From Bacteroidales bacterium (lineage in GTDB: Bacteria; Bacteroidota; Bacteroidia; Bacteroidales; Marinilabiliaceae), in assembly GCA_900766825.1 (NCBI GenBank), contig CAAFWU010000014.1, positions 1 through 8,482 of the forward strand: a stretch of 8,482 nucleotides of DNA, read 5' to 3'. The notes beneath the pieces are model-generated. The model searched no databases. It was given only the letters and a program-made list of their open reading frames with translations, and had not been told where the DNA came from. Of the stretch, positions 1 through 6,155 are shown piece by piece. The translations under genes and the position numbers were made by a program. Within the stretch, counting starts at the first letter, position 1. Every line of letters begins with the position of its first letter.

Positions 1-65
1 ACGTAGTTGCCTTTCATCGAGTCGAAGAGTTCGATGTCGGCAGGGCGAAGTTTATTTTGTGACAT
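1..65 (-). CDS. 5' end of an unidentified gene, cut by the window edge
   Basis: Reading leftward from the ATG at 63-65 gives an open frame of 21 codons plus two bases to the edge, beginning MSQNKLRPADIELFDSMKG and continuing N-Y-V. The start lies inside the last codons of the upstream DUF4417-like gene: the bases ATGTCACAAAATAA hold both this start and that gene's stop, a 14-bp overlap in a different frame. Such overlap usually means co-transcription and coupled translation. Base composition becomes less AT-rich here than in the two genes before it. I do not recognise the family from 22 residues. The charged, helix-compatible N-terminus shows no signal peptide. The open frame and overlap support a real gene, but it is too short to be certain. 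Confidence 0.55.
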   Translation of the reverse strand, partial: MSQNKLRPADIELFDSMKGNY

Positions 66-390
66 TGGAACGGAATTTTTTGGTTATGAAATCGGTGATA
101 AATATTATTGGTGTTTTTAAGTTGGTAATTTGAACCTTTGGTCCGTAGATTATAATGAGAGTTGGTTGCAATTTTGTCTCTAAGACACTTAATGCATAAT
201 GCCAAAGTGCATCGCAAGCTTTGCTTGATAAATGCCCAACTCCGCATAAACCTATTATGCTTTTTTGCGGAAGACCATTAAAGCAGTAGTTCAGTGAATC
301 TACGTTACCGAATGATGCAACGGGAATGGTATTTATTCCACATTGTTGCATGTAGGCAGTTGCTACACGATTTTTGAATAAACTCTCCAT
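52..390 (-). CDS. DUF4417-like protein, short (N-terminal half of family missing)
   Basis: This is a 112-residue protein. Residues about 7-75 look like the C-terminal half of the DUF4417 family: a KNRVATAYMQQ helix where family members have a similar R-N-R segment, then GINTIPVASFG (family: Gi.viPtvsw), a segment ending FNGLPQKS and IIGLCGVG (family: F.GipkgS.vavs..G), and a late IIIYGPKV strand. Full-length members as I remember them are about twice as long, with an N-terminal part that is absent here. In-frame extension upstream stops after 15 codons, at a TAA at 436-438, so the missing part is not simply a mis-called start. The gene follows the XRE/ImmA regulator by 40 bp and overlaps the next gene by 14 bp, so it is probably the middle gene of an operon. 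The function of DUF4417 is unknown. It could be a natural short variant or a decayed remnant. Confidence 0.6.
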   Translation of the reverse strand: MESLFKNRVATAYMQQCGINTIPVASFGNVDSLNYCFNGLPQKSIIGLCGVGHLSSKACDALWHYALSVLETKLQPTLIIIYGPKVQITNLKTPIIFITDFITKKFRSNVTK

Positions 391-430
391 ATTGTAGAAA
401 TTGTGTATGAATCGATTGCAATTGCTTTCA

Positions 431-1507
431 TTAAATTATATTGAGTTGTTCGCATACTGACTCTTCTGAAATGTTTAGTAATGAGGCAGCTTTTGATATA
501 GATATTAGATGTTTTGCCAAAGCGGAGAATACCATGCTTTGGAATCTGTTTGATGTGTTTTCTTTGTATATAGACACTTCTACTTCTTTTTTAAAGTTGG
601 TGTCTTTGTTTTTACGAATGCAGTAACTCTTATATCTATTTTCATTGATATATCCGAGATCTGTTAGTTTGTGCATAATGGCATCTTGTGATATACCATA
701 TGACATCTGCAGACTCTTTAGTTCGTATGTGGATATTTTAGAGTTAGGACTAAAGTGTTGATTTATAACTGAAGATGGTAGTAGCATTTCATTTGCGAAT
801 GCATCGCAAAGTCTTTCTTTTTCGCGTTCTTTTAGGTCAGAAGAAAAATGTTCATTGAATAGTAAATAGCAGAGTTCATGCAGCGTTGTGAAGCGTCTGC
901 GCTCTATGTTGTCGATGTTATTGTTTAAAACAATAATGAAGTCTTTGTTATTGACTATGCCGCTGACTCCATCGAATTCCTTTGGTGCGTTTGTCATGAT
1001 TACTTTTATGCCATGTTCTTCTAATGTATCTTGTACATTAGCAATGGCATCTATTCCTATTTGCCATTCAGTTCTAAGTGAGTTGGCAGCAAGACGCATT
1101 TGTGATGGAGTTGACAAATTATCAATTTTTATTGATGTCGTAATGGCCGAATTTTTTTTATTCAGAATTTCTTCAATCTCTATGTAGTGTTCAATTTGAT
1201 CTTGTATTTGTACTTTGAGGGCATTGATGTCCTTTTCGTTTGTATCTGACTTTTTCCTAAATGATACATTTAAAGACTCGGGTGATAAAGAGAACGGACG
1301 GTATAGGTAGTCTATGTCGATCTTTAGTGCCTCGCACAAAGCAATTAGTACAGAACTGTTTGGCTTCATCTTGCCTGATTCGTATTTAGAAATGGCCTGT
1401 TTGCTTATAAGACCATTCATTTTGGCAGATAGAGCATCCATTGAAAGTTTATTTAGTATTCTTGCCTGCTTTAAGCGAGTAGAAAATATTGAATTATCAT
1501 TTTTCAT
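431..1507 (-). CDS. XRE-HTH / ImmA-IrrE family regulator with degenerate zinc motif
   Basis: From the ATG at 1505-1507 this gives 358 residues. The N-terminal part (about 7-67) is an XRE helix-turn-helix: a first helix FSTRLKQARILNKLSMDALS, then SKQAISKYESGKMKPNSSVL and a final LCEALKIDIDYLYRP. A linker rich in charged residues follows. The ImmA/IrrE (COG2856) domain covers about 140-275, with RRRFTTLHELCYLLF at about 203-217 and ERLCDAFANEMLLP at about 231-244. A C-terminal SISKAASLLNIS segment is usual in this fused architecture. Such proteins normally sense a signal and cleave a partner repressor. Here the zinc motif HExxH reads H210-E-L-C-Y214, so one expected metal ligand is Tyr; the downstream Glu (E231) is kept. 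An upstream ATG at 1589-1591 is in frame, but the best promoter lies between it and 1507, so I prefer the later start. It is the first gene of a leftward operon in AT-rich DNA and may be autoregulated. Confidence 0.88.
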   Translation of the reverse strand: MKNDNSIFSTRLKQARILNKLSMDALSAKMNGLISKQAISKYESGKMKPNSSVLIALCEALKIDIDYLYRPFSLSPESLNVSFRKKSDTNEKDINALKVQIQDQIEHYIEIEEILNKKNSAITTSIKIDNLSTPSQMRLAANSLRTEWQIGIDAIANVQDTLEEHGIKVIMTNAPKEFDGVSGIVNNKDFIIVLNNNIDNIERRRFTTLHELCYLLFNEHFSSDLKEREKERLCDAFANEMLLPSSVINQHFSPNSKISTYELKSLQMSYGISQDAIMHKLTDLGYINENRYKSYCIRKNKDTNFKKEVEVSIYKENTSNRFQSMVFSALAKHLISISKAASLLNISEESVCEQLNII

Positions 1508-1528
1508 ATTAATATTTTTATCTGTTGA

Positions 1529-1558
1529 TAAATTTATGCTTTTCCTTGTTGATGTCAA
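1529..1558 (-). promoter_or_regulatory. Bacteroidetes-type promoter of the XRE/ImmA operon
   Basis: On the minus strand there is TTG (plus positions 1556-1558), a 19-nt spacer and TAAATTTA (1529-1536). This matches seven of eight positions of TAnnTTTG at the expected spacing. Transcription would start near 1522, about 15 nt before the ATG at 1507. That would exclude the in-frame ATGs at 1561 and 1591 as starts on this transcript. Confidence 0.55.
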
Positions 1559-1560
1559 CA

Positions 1561-1597
1561 TAAAAGTGCTTTTAAAGTAAATATTTAACAATATTTA
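1561..1597. promoter_or_regulatory. Two palindromes behind the XRE/ImmA promoter; candidate operators
   Basis: The first palindrome is TAAAAG-TG-CTTTTA (1561-1574). The second has 8-bp arms TAAATATT and AATATTTA around TAAC (1578-1597). Both sit just upstream of the -33 element of the leftward promoter, where an XRE protein often binds its own control region. AT-rich DNA yields such palindromes by chance, so operator function is inferred, not shown. Confidence 0.35.
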
Positions 1598-1664
1598 ATA
1601 ATAGCAGTTGTCGTGTTAGGCTTTTACTTGTTTTCTGCGAAATACTATTAGAGGAGTCATTTCT

Positions 1665-1695
1665 TTTGCTAATCTTTTCTTTTTTTATAATTTAG
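1665..1695 (+). promoter_or_regulatory. Candidate promoter of the DUF5703 gene
   Basis: TTTG at 1665-1668, a 19-nt spacer and TAATTTAG at 1688-1695 (seven of eight matches to TAnnTTTG) fit the Bacteroidetes housekeeping pattern. The implied start site near 1702 leaves a 5' leader of about 140 nt before the ATG at 1843. Confidence 0.45.
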
Positions 1696-1766
1696 CAGAA
1701 TAATAAAGCGAACAGTGCAGAACATTACCCTTATATTCTTGTTTGCTTATGGTTATTTCTACAGTT

Positions 1767-1795
1767 ACCTCCACTCTTGCTAATATGATGGAGGT
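1767..1795 (+). promoter_or_regulatory. Leader hairpin covering a GGAGG element
   Basis: ACCTCCA (1767-1773) and TGGAGGT (1789-1795) are perfect inverted repeats around a 15-nt loop. The right arm contains GGAGG (1790-1794), nine bases before an in-frame TTG at 1804. The hairpin would hide this Shine-Dalgarno-like element. A regulatory role is speculative, since the preferred start at 1843 lies much further downstream. Confidence 0.3.
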
Positions 1796-1842
1796 TCAAC
1801 TGATTGTCTTATATTGATTTACACAATTGTCACGATAAAGAT

Positions 1843-4068
1843 ATGCGAATTAAATCTGTTTTGCCCTTTCTGGCTTTGGCTGCGCTTGCCTCGGTGAGCA
1901 ATGTGGCTCTGGCCGATAGTAATTCAAACAATTATAGGCCAGCCGATTATGTGTGGACATCGGCAAGCAAGAACTCGTCGGAGTCGATGCCTCTGGGTGG
2001 GCACGATGTGGGAATGAATGTTTGGGTTGAGGATGGCGATGTGCTGATTTATGCTTGCCAGAGTGGATGGTTCGACAATAATAATACATTGCTTAAAGCG
2101 GGTCGCATCCGTCTCCATTTTGCCGATGTTGATTTTTCGGGGGCCGACTTTAGGCAGGTTTTGTGCCTCGCAGATGGTTCCATGACCATATCGTCTTCAG
2201 GACTCAAAGTTACGCTTTGGGCCGATGCTCTCCAGCCCGACGTGTTCATTCAGTACGAGGGTGCCAAGGGTGGCGAGGTTAGGCTCAGTTACGAGAGTTG
2301 GCGACATAGGGATAGGGCTGTGCCCGCCGAGGCCAGTCAGCAAAATTCGCTCAAGTGGCTCATTGACAGCACTTGCGTTATGAAGGCCGACGTTATTGAG
2401 CCCGACGACCATTCGGTTCGGTTTGTCCACAAAAACGATGCTGTGACAATTTTCGACCGCACAGTGGCCATAGAGAAGCTTCAACCCATTAAGAGCGAGC
2501 TCTATAACCCCATTGCAAATTTGCGTATGCAGGGCACAATGTTGGCCCCAGACTTCAATTTTGTGGGAACAACCGATGGCGTGTATGTCGACACCGATTT
2601 CCGTGCCTGGACCTTTGCCTCCAAAGCTAAAAAGTCGACCATAACCCTAAAACTCCGAGTGGGTCAAGCAACCGATGCCGACGCTTTTGCCAATGTTGAG
2701 CCCAGGGCCTCGCGCAAACGCTCAGCCCAGTGGTGGACCAACTTTTGGAACCGAAGTCATGTGATCCTTGTCCGTCCAGAGTTGGCTGTCTACAGACCCC
2801 GAACGGAGGCCGATGAACCTAAGCCTGCCGACTCGGCCGCCGTTGTGGTGCGCAACTATGAACTGATGCGTTTTATGCTCGGTTGCAATGCCCACGGTCT
2901 TTGGCCATCGAAATTCAATGGAAGCCTCTTTACCTTCGACCCCTCTTTTGTCGATCCCAACCGAAAGTTTACCCCCGACTATCGATGCTGGGGTGGAGGC
3001 ACAATGACGGCTCAGAATCAACGTCTGGTCTATTGGCCTCTGATAAAGAGTGGCGACCTCGATCTGCTTCGCGTTCAGCTGGATACCTACAACCGTATGC
3101 TACAGTCGGCCAAGGCGCGCGTTAAGTTCTATTGGGGACATGGCGGTGCGGCCTTTACCGAGCAAATAGAGAATTTTGGTTTGCCTAACCCAGCTGAGTA
3201 TGGTGAGCATGCCGAGGGGCAGGACCCAGGTGTGGAGAGTAACGCATGGCTTGAGCATTTGTGGGACACATCGCTCGAGTTTTGCATGATGGCTCTTGAG
3301 GCAAATAGGTATCAGGGCATGGATATTGCAGCCTATGAGGATATGATTTGGCAGTGTCTTTCGTTTTTCGACGAGCACTATCAGTATCTTGCCCTCAAGA
3401 TGGGTAAAGAGGCTCTGACTCAGGATGGTAAGCTGGTTATTTTCCCCGGTTCGGGTTGCGAAACGCATAAGATGGCCTACAATGCATGCAGCACAGTGGC
3501 GGCCCTGCAGACTGTGGGCCAAGCTTGGATTGAGTATGCCAAACGTATGGGTAAAGATGCCGAGATGCTTGAAAAGGCCAAGACGTTAGTGAGTCATGTG
3601 CCCAACATTCCCACTCGTGTCATTGAGGGCGACACTTGCATTGCGCCAGCAGTGGCTTGGGCCAGAATTCAGAATGTGGAGACCACGCAGATGTATCCTG
3701 TGTTCCCTTGGCGAGTCTTTGGCGTGGGGCGTCCCAACCTCCATTGGGCCATTGCCACATGGAAAAAGGACCCATGGGCTCGAGAAATGGAGTCGGCCCG
3801 AGGCTGGAAACAAGATAATATTTGGGCTGCATGTATGGGTTTGTCCGACGATGCGGCAAGGTTGGAGTATGAAAAGATGGCTAATGGCCCCTATAGGTTC
3901 CCTGCTTTTTACGATATGGGTTTTGACTGGGCCCCCGACTTTAACCGAGGCGGTTCGGGTATGATAGGGTTGCAGGAGATGCTCATGCAGCGAGGCCCCG
4001 AGGGTGAGCGTATTGAGCTGCCAGCATGGCCCGAGAGATGGGGCAAGGTCGATTATTTGCTGCACTAA
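1843..4068 (+). CDS. Secreted DUF5703-domain protein, probable glycan-active enzyme
   Basis: This is a 741-residue protein. Residues 1-24 form a classical signal peptide (MRIK, then a hydrophobic Leu/Ala core ending VALA), with cleavage predicted before D25. There is no lipobox cysteine, so a periplasmic or secreted location is likely. The DUF5703 N-terminal domain begins at about 36 with DYVWTSASKNSSESMPLGG and is followed by HDVGMNVW, then a beta-rich region to about 290. The C-terminal half (about 330-720) is helical and resembles the (alpha/alpha)6 toroid of inverting glycosidases such as GH95. Conserved-looking stretches include WPSKFNG (354-360), CWGGG with NQR following (382-394), FTEQ (E440) and GCETHK (E540). 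Those glutamates are possible catalytic acids, but no activity is established for the family as far as I know. I chose ATG 1843, after an A-rich ATAAAGAT, because the upstream TTG at 1804 would put 13 polar residues before the signal peptide. The gene is monocistronic, ending at a strong terminator. Nearby uxuA hints at uronate-containing substrates. Confidence 0.88.
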   Translation: MRIKSVLPFLALAALASVSNVALADSNSNNYRPADYVWTSASKNSSESMPLGGHDVGMNVWVEDGDVLIYACQSGWFDNNNTLLKAGRIRLHFADVDFSGADFRQVLCLADGSMTISSSGLKVTLWADALQPDVFIQYEGAKGGEVRLSYESWRHRDRAVPAEASQQNSLKWLIDSTCVMKADVIEPDDHSVRFVHKNDAVTIFDRTVAIEKLQPIKSELYNPIANLRMQGTMLAPDFNFVGTTDGVYVDTDFRAWTFASKAKKSTITLKLRVGQATDADAFANVEPRASRKRSAQWWTNFWNRSHVILVRPELAVYRPRTEADEPKPADSAAVVVRNYELMRFMLGCNAHGLWPSKFNGSLFTFDPSFVDPNRKFTPDYRCWGGGTMTAQNQRLVYWPLIKSGDLDLLRVQLDTYNRMLQSAKARVKFYWGHGGAAFTEQIENFGLPNPAEYGEHAEGQDPGVESNAWLEHLWDTSLEFCMMALEANRYQGMDIAAYEDMIWQCLSFFDEHYQYLALKMGKEALTQDGKLVIFPGSGCETHKMAYNACSTVAALQTVGQAWIEYAKRMGKDAEMLEKAKTLVSHVPNIPTRVIEGDTCIAPAVAWARIQNVETTQMYPVFPWRVFGVGRPNLHWAIATWKKDPWAREMESARGWKQDNIWAACMGLSDDAARLEYEKMANGPYRFPAFYDMGFDWAPDFNRGGSGMIGLQEMLMQRGPEGERIELPAWPERWGKVDYLLH

Positions 4069-4090
4069 GATTTTGATTATGAATATATAA

Positions 4091-4125
4091 AAAAGCGAGG
4101 CTCTTTTTTGAGGAGTCTCGCTTTT
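4091..4125. terminator. Bidirectional rho-independent terminator between convergent genes
   Basis: The arms AAAAGCGAGGCTC (4091-4103) and GAGTCTCGCTTTT (4113-4125) form a 13-bp stem with one G-T wobble and a 9-nt loop. The plus-strand arm ends in T4, followed by GTTTTG. The minus-strand copy ends in a run of T. It lies 22 bp after the DUF5703 stop and 36 bp beyond the aminopeptidase stop, so it can serve both. Confidence 0.85.
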
Positions 4126-4161
4126 GTTTTGTTTGTGTCGATAATAGTAGGGTGGGGGGGG

Positions 4162-5943
4162 CTACGACAGAGGTGCGCATGCCTCTTTCAGCCACTCGAG
4201 GTCAGGTCCCTGAAGGTGGGGCGAGAGGGTGCTGAGTATTTGGGCATGGTAGTCGTTGAGCCACTTGAGTTCCTGTGGGCTGAGGAGCTCGACCATGATG
4301 GGTGCCTTGTCGATGGGGAAGAGTGTTATGGTTTTGAAGCCGAGGAATGTTCCAAAGTCGGTCTTTTTGGCTTCTACGCAAACGGTAAGGTTTTCTATGC
4401 GGACACCGTGGCTGCCCTCTACGTAGATGCCTGGCTCGTCGGACGTTATCATGCCTGCTTCTATGGCAACGTCGATAGGTTTCTTGCTAATGTTCTGTGG
4501 TCCTTCGTGCACGTTGAGGCAGTAGCCAACGCCATGGCCTGTTCCGTGTCCGTAGTCTACGCCATAGCGCCACATGCTTTGTCGGGCAAAGGTATCGAGC
4601 TGCGTGCCTCTGGTGCCTTCGGGGAAAATGGCGCACGCCAGACCAATGGTTCCTTTGAGGGTTAGGGTGTAGTGCAGTCGCTCTTTGTCGGTTATGGGGC
4701 CGAGGGCAAAGGTTCGGGTGATGTCGGTTGTGCCATCGACATATTGGGCACCCGAGTCCAGAAGGAGGAGACCTTGGGGCTCGAGGGTGGCGTTGGACTC
4801 AATGGTGGGTTCGTAGTGCACAATGGCACCGTTGGGCCCGTAGCCAGCTATGGTGGCAAAGGAGTCGGATATATAGTGGGCCTCTTTGCTTCGCTCTTCG
4901 GTAAGGCGGCGGCAGACGTCGAGCTCGGTAACGCGTTCGTGGCCAACGGTTTGGTAGAGCCATCGGGCGAAGCGGACAAGGGCAACGGCATCGCGTACGT
5001 GAGCCTGCTCCATGTGCTCTATTTCAAAGGGGCTCTTGATGGCCTTGAGGGTGGTAACAATGCTTCGGCCCTCTACCTTTATGGTCTCTTGGGGCAGGGC
5101 GAGTATGTTGCGAGCGTTGGCCTGATTGGGGTCGAAGAATATGCGGGAGCCAGCGGGTATGTTGCCAAGGTTACGCTCGAAGTGTTCGTAGAGCGATACG
5201 GTTATGCCATCGGCCTCGAGCTGTTTGCTGGCGGCAGTGGTGAGTTTGTGGGGGTCGATGTAGAGGTGCTCCTCGTCGGGGGTGATGATCATGTAGGCAT
5301 AGAAGACGGGGTTGAATTCCACATCGGCTGCGCGCATGTTTATTAGCCAAGCAATGTTGTCGAGGGCGGAAACAAGGTAGTGTGTGGCCCCCATGGCTTT
5401 CATCTTTTGTCGTACAAGAGCAACCTTTTGCTGTCGGGTCTGCCCCTCAAACTGCTGTGGCACAAACCAAAGTTCGTCGGTGGGTAGGGTAGGGCGACCC
5501 ACAAAGAGCTCTTGGGCAAAGTCCAGTTTTATGTTGAGGTCGATGCCAAAGTTTGCCAGTGTGCGGTGCAAGGCACGATACTCGGTCATGGAGAGTGTGA
5601 ACCCATCTACGCCCACGGTGCTGCCCGAGGGAAGCAGGTAGGTGAGGTACGAGATGTAGTCGGGTACGCCAGGCATGCCCATTTTATGCAGTTCTATGCA
5701 AGAGCCGCGGAGTTGCTTTTCGGCCTGAATGAAGTATCGGGAGTCGGTCCAGAGGCCAGCGTGGTTCTTGGTCACAACCAGCGTGCCCGCCGAGCCGTTG
5801 AAGCCACTGAGGTACTCTCGGAATTTCCAGTGTTCGGCTGGGTACTCGCTGCCGTGGGGGTCGGCGGTGTATACAATAAAGGCGTCCAGTTGATAGAGCG
5901 CCATTTGCTCGCGAAGCTTTATTATTTTGTCGTTGGTGTTCAT
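4162..5943 (-). CDS. pepP: Xaa-Pro aminopeptidase (M24B family, three-domain type)
   Basis: This 593-residue cytosolic enzyme removes an N-terminal residue that precedes proline. It has two creatinase-like N-terminal domains (about 5-135 and 150-300) and a C-terminal pita-bread peptidase domain (about 305-540). The dinuclear metal ligands are all visible: D396 in LLLLDSG, D407 in GTTDITRTF, H470 in GHGTGHGVG, E503 in SDEPGIY and E517 in VRIENL. The substrate and proton-shuttle histidines H376 (IVHYEP) and H479 (NVHEGP) are also present. Its length and three-domain form match eukaryotic XPNPEP1-like and Bacteroidales enzymes rather than the shorter E. coli PepP. There is no signal peptide. The start MNTNDKIIKLREQM is typical and the upstream DNA is non-coding. 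The gene is transcribed alone, divergent from uxuA and convergent with the DUF5703 gene. A run of eight G at 4154-4161 directly follows the stop codon on this strand, outside the gene. Confidence 0.95.
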   Translation of the reverse strand: MNTNDKIIKLREQMALYQLDAFIVYTADPHGSEYPAEHWKFREYLSGFNGSAGTLVVTKNHAGLWTDSRYFIQAEKQLRGSCIELHKMGMPGVPDYISYLTYLLPSGSTVGVDGFTLSMTEYRALHRTLANFGIDLNIKLDFAQELFVGRPTLPTDELWFVPQQFEGQTRQQKVALVRQKMKAMGATHYLVSALDNIAWLINMRAADVEFNPVFYAYMIITPDEEHLYIDPHKLTTAASKQLEADGITVSLYEHFERNLGNIPAGSRIFFDPNQANARNILALPQETIKVEGRSIVTTLKAIKSPFEIEHMEQAHVRDAVALVRFARWLYQTVGHERVTELDVCRRLTEERSKEAHYISDSFATIAGYGPNGAIVHYEPTIESNATLEPQGLLLLDSGAQYVDGTTDITRTFALGPITDKERLHYTLTLKGTIGLACAIFPEGTRGTQLDTFARQSMWRYGVDYGHGTGHGVGYCLNVHEGPQNISKKPIDVAIEAGMITSDEPGIYVEGSHGVRIENLTVCVEAKKTDFGTFLGFKTITLFPIDKAPIMVELLSPQELKWLNDYHAQILSTLSPHLQGPDLEWLKEACAPLS

Positions 5944-6014
5944 AAGAAAGTTGATTAAGGTGGGTTAGAATAAGTTGTAACCATTTCATCCAATAGTGAT
6001 AAAGATATGCATTT

Positions 6015-6059
6015 TTTGTGCTTGTGTGAACCAACGTTAGCTTTTTTAAGTTAAATTTG
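6015..6059 (+). promoter_or_regulatory. Promoter of the uxuA operon, with a possible second -7 box
   Basis: TTTG (6015-6018), a 19-nt spacer and TAGCTTTT (6038-6045) match the Bacteroidetes promoter at all but one defined position. A perfect TAAATTTG follows at 6052-6059, but no good -33 element stands 19-21 nt before it. The first site is preferred. It predicts a 5' leader of about 100 nt. Confidence 0.5.
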
Positions 6060-6145
6060 TTTTGTTCGTGGTGTTCTGCTCTGCCTTGCTGGTTGAGTGT
6101 AACCTGCACGATGATAGCAAAAAAAAACAACATCTAAGAAAAGCT

Positions 6146-6151
6146 AAGGAG
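6146..6151 (+). promoter_or_regulatory. Shine-Dalgarno site of uxuA
   Basis: AAGGAG stands four bases before the ATG at 6156. This is a real-looking ribosome binding site in a group whose genes mostly lack one, and it fixes the uxuA start. Confidence 0.65.
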
Positions 6152-6155
6152 AGCT

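Larger units (their letters stand above)
1592..1842. other. Divergent intergenic region between the XRE/ImmA gene and the DUF5703 gene
   Basis: This is about 250 bp of AT-rich non-coding DNA. It contains the rightward promoter at 1665-1695 and the leader hairpin at 1767-1795. A short open frame (1785-1817, ten codons plus stop) has no features that would support it as a gene. No tRNA, known riboswitch or repeat was recognised. Confidence 0.6.
5944..6155. other. Divergent intergenic region between pepP and uxuA
   Basis: This is about 210 bp without a gene. It holds the uxuA promoter (6015-6045), a second isolated -7 element (6052-6059), an A9 run at 6119-6127 and the uxuA ribosome binding site. 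For the leftward pepP gene I found only a -7-like TATCTTTA (minus strand, 6002-6009) without a matching -33 element, so its promoter stays unassigned. Confidence 0.6.

Noticed and set aside
1785..1817. Ten-codon leader peptide (MMEVQLIVLY) before the DUF5703 gene
   Set aside because: No run of regulatory codons and no attenuator structure follows it; too short to support as a gene.
1804..1842. TTG start at 1804 for the DUF5703 protein
   Set aside because: It would add 13 polar residues in front of a canonical signal peptide that begins exactly at ATG 1843.
3586..4065. 159-codon minus-strand open frame opposite the DUF5703 gene
   Set aside because: It lies wholly within a recognised secreted protein gene, with no promoter or homology cue; a shadow frame.
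4154..4161. Run of eight G next to the pepP stop, considered as a phase-variation tract
   Set aside because: It lies just beyond the stop codon and outside any gene or promoter, so length changes would not alter a product.
4672..5346. 224-codon open frame on the plus strand opposite pepP
   Set aside because: It is antisense to a clear full-length aminopeptidase with all catalytic residues. Its Gly/Val/Glu-rich product reflects reverse reading of GC-rich codons and shows no domain.
5944..6155. Riboswitch in the uxuA leader
   Set aside because: I could not find a known aptamer core or a convincing set of paired stems in this stretch.
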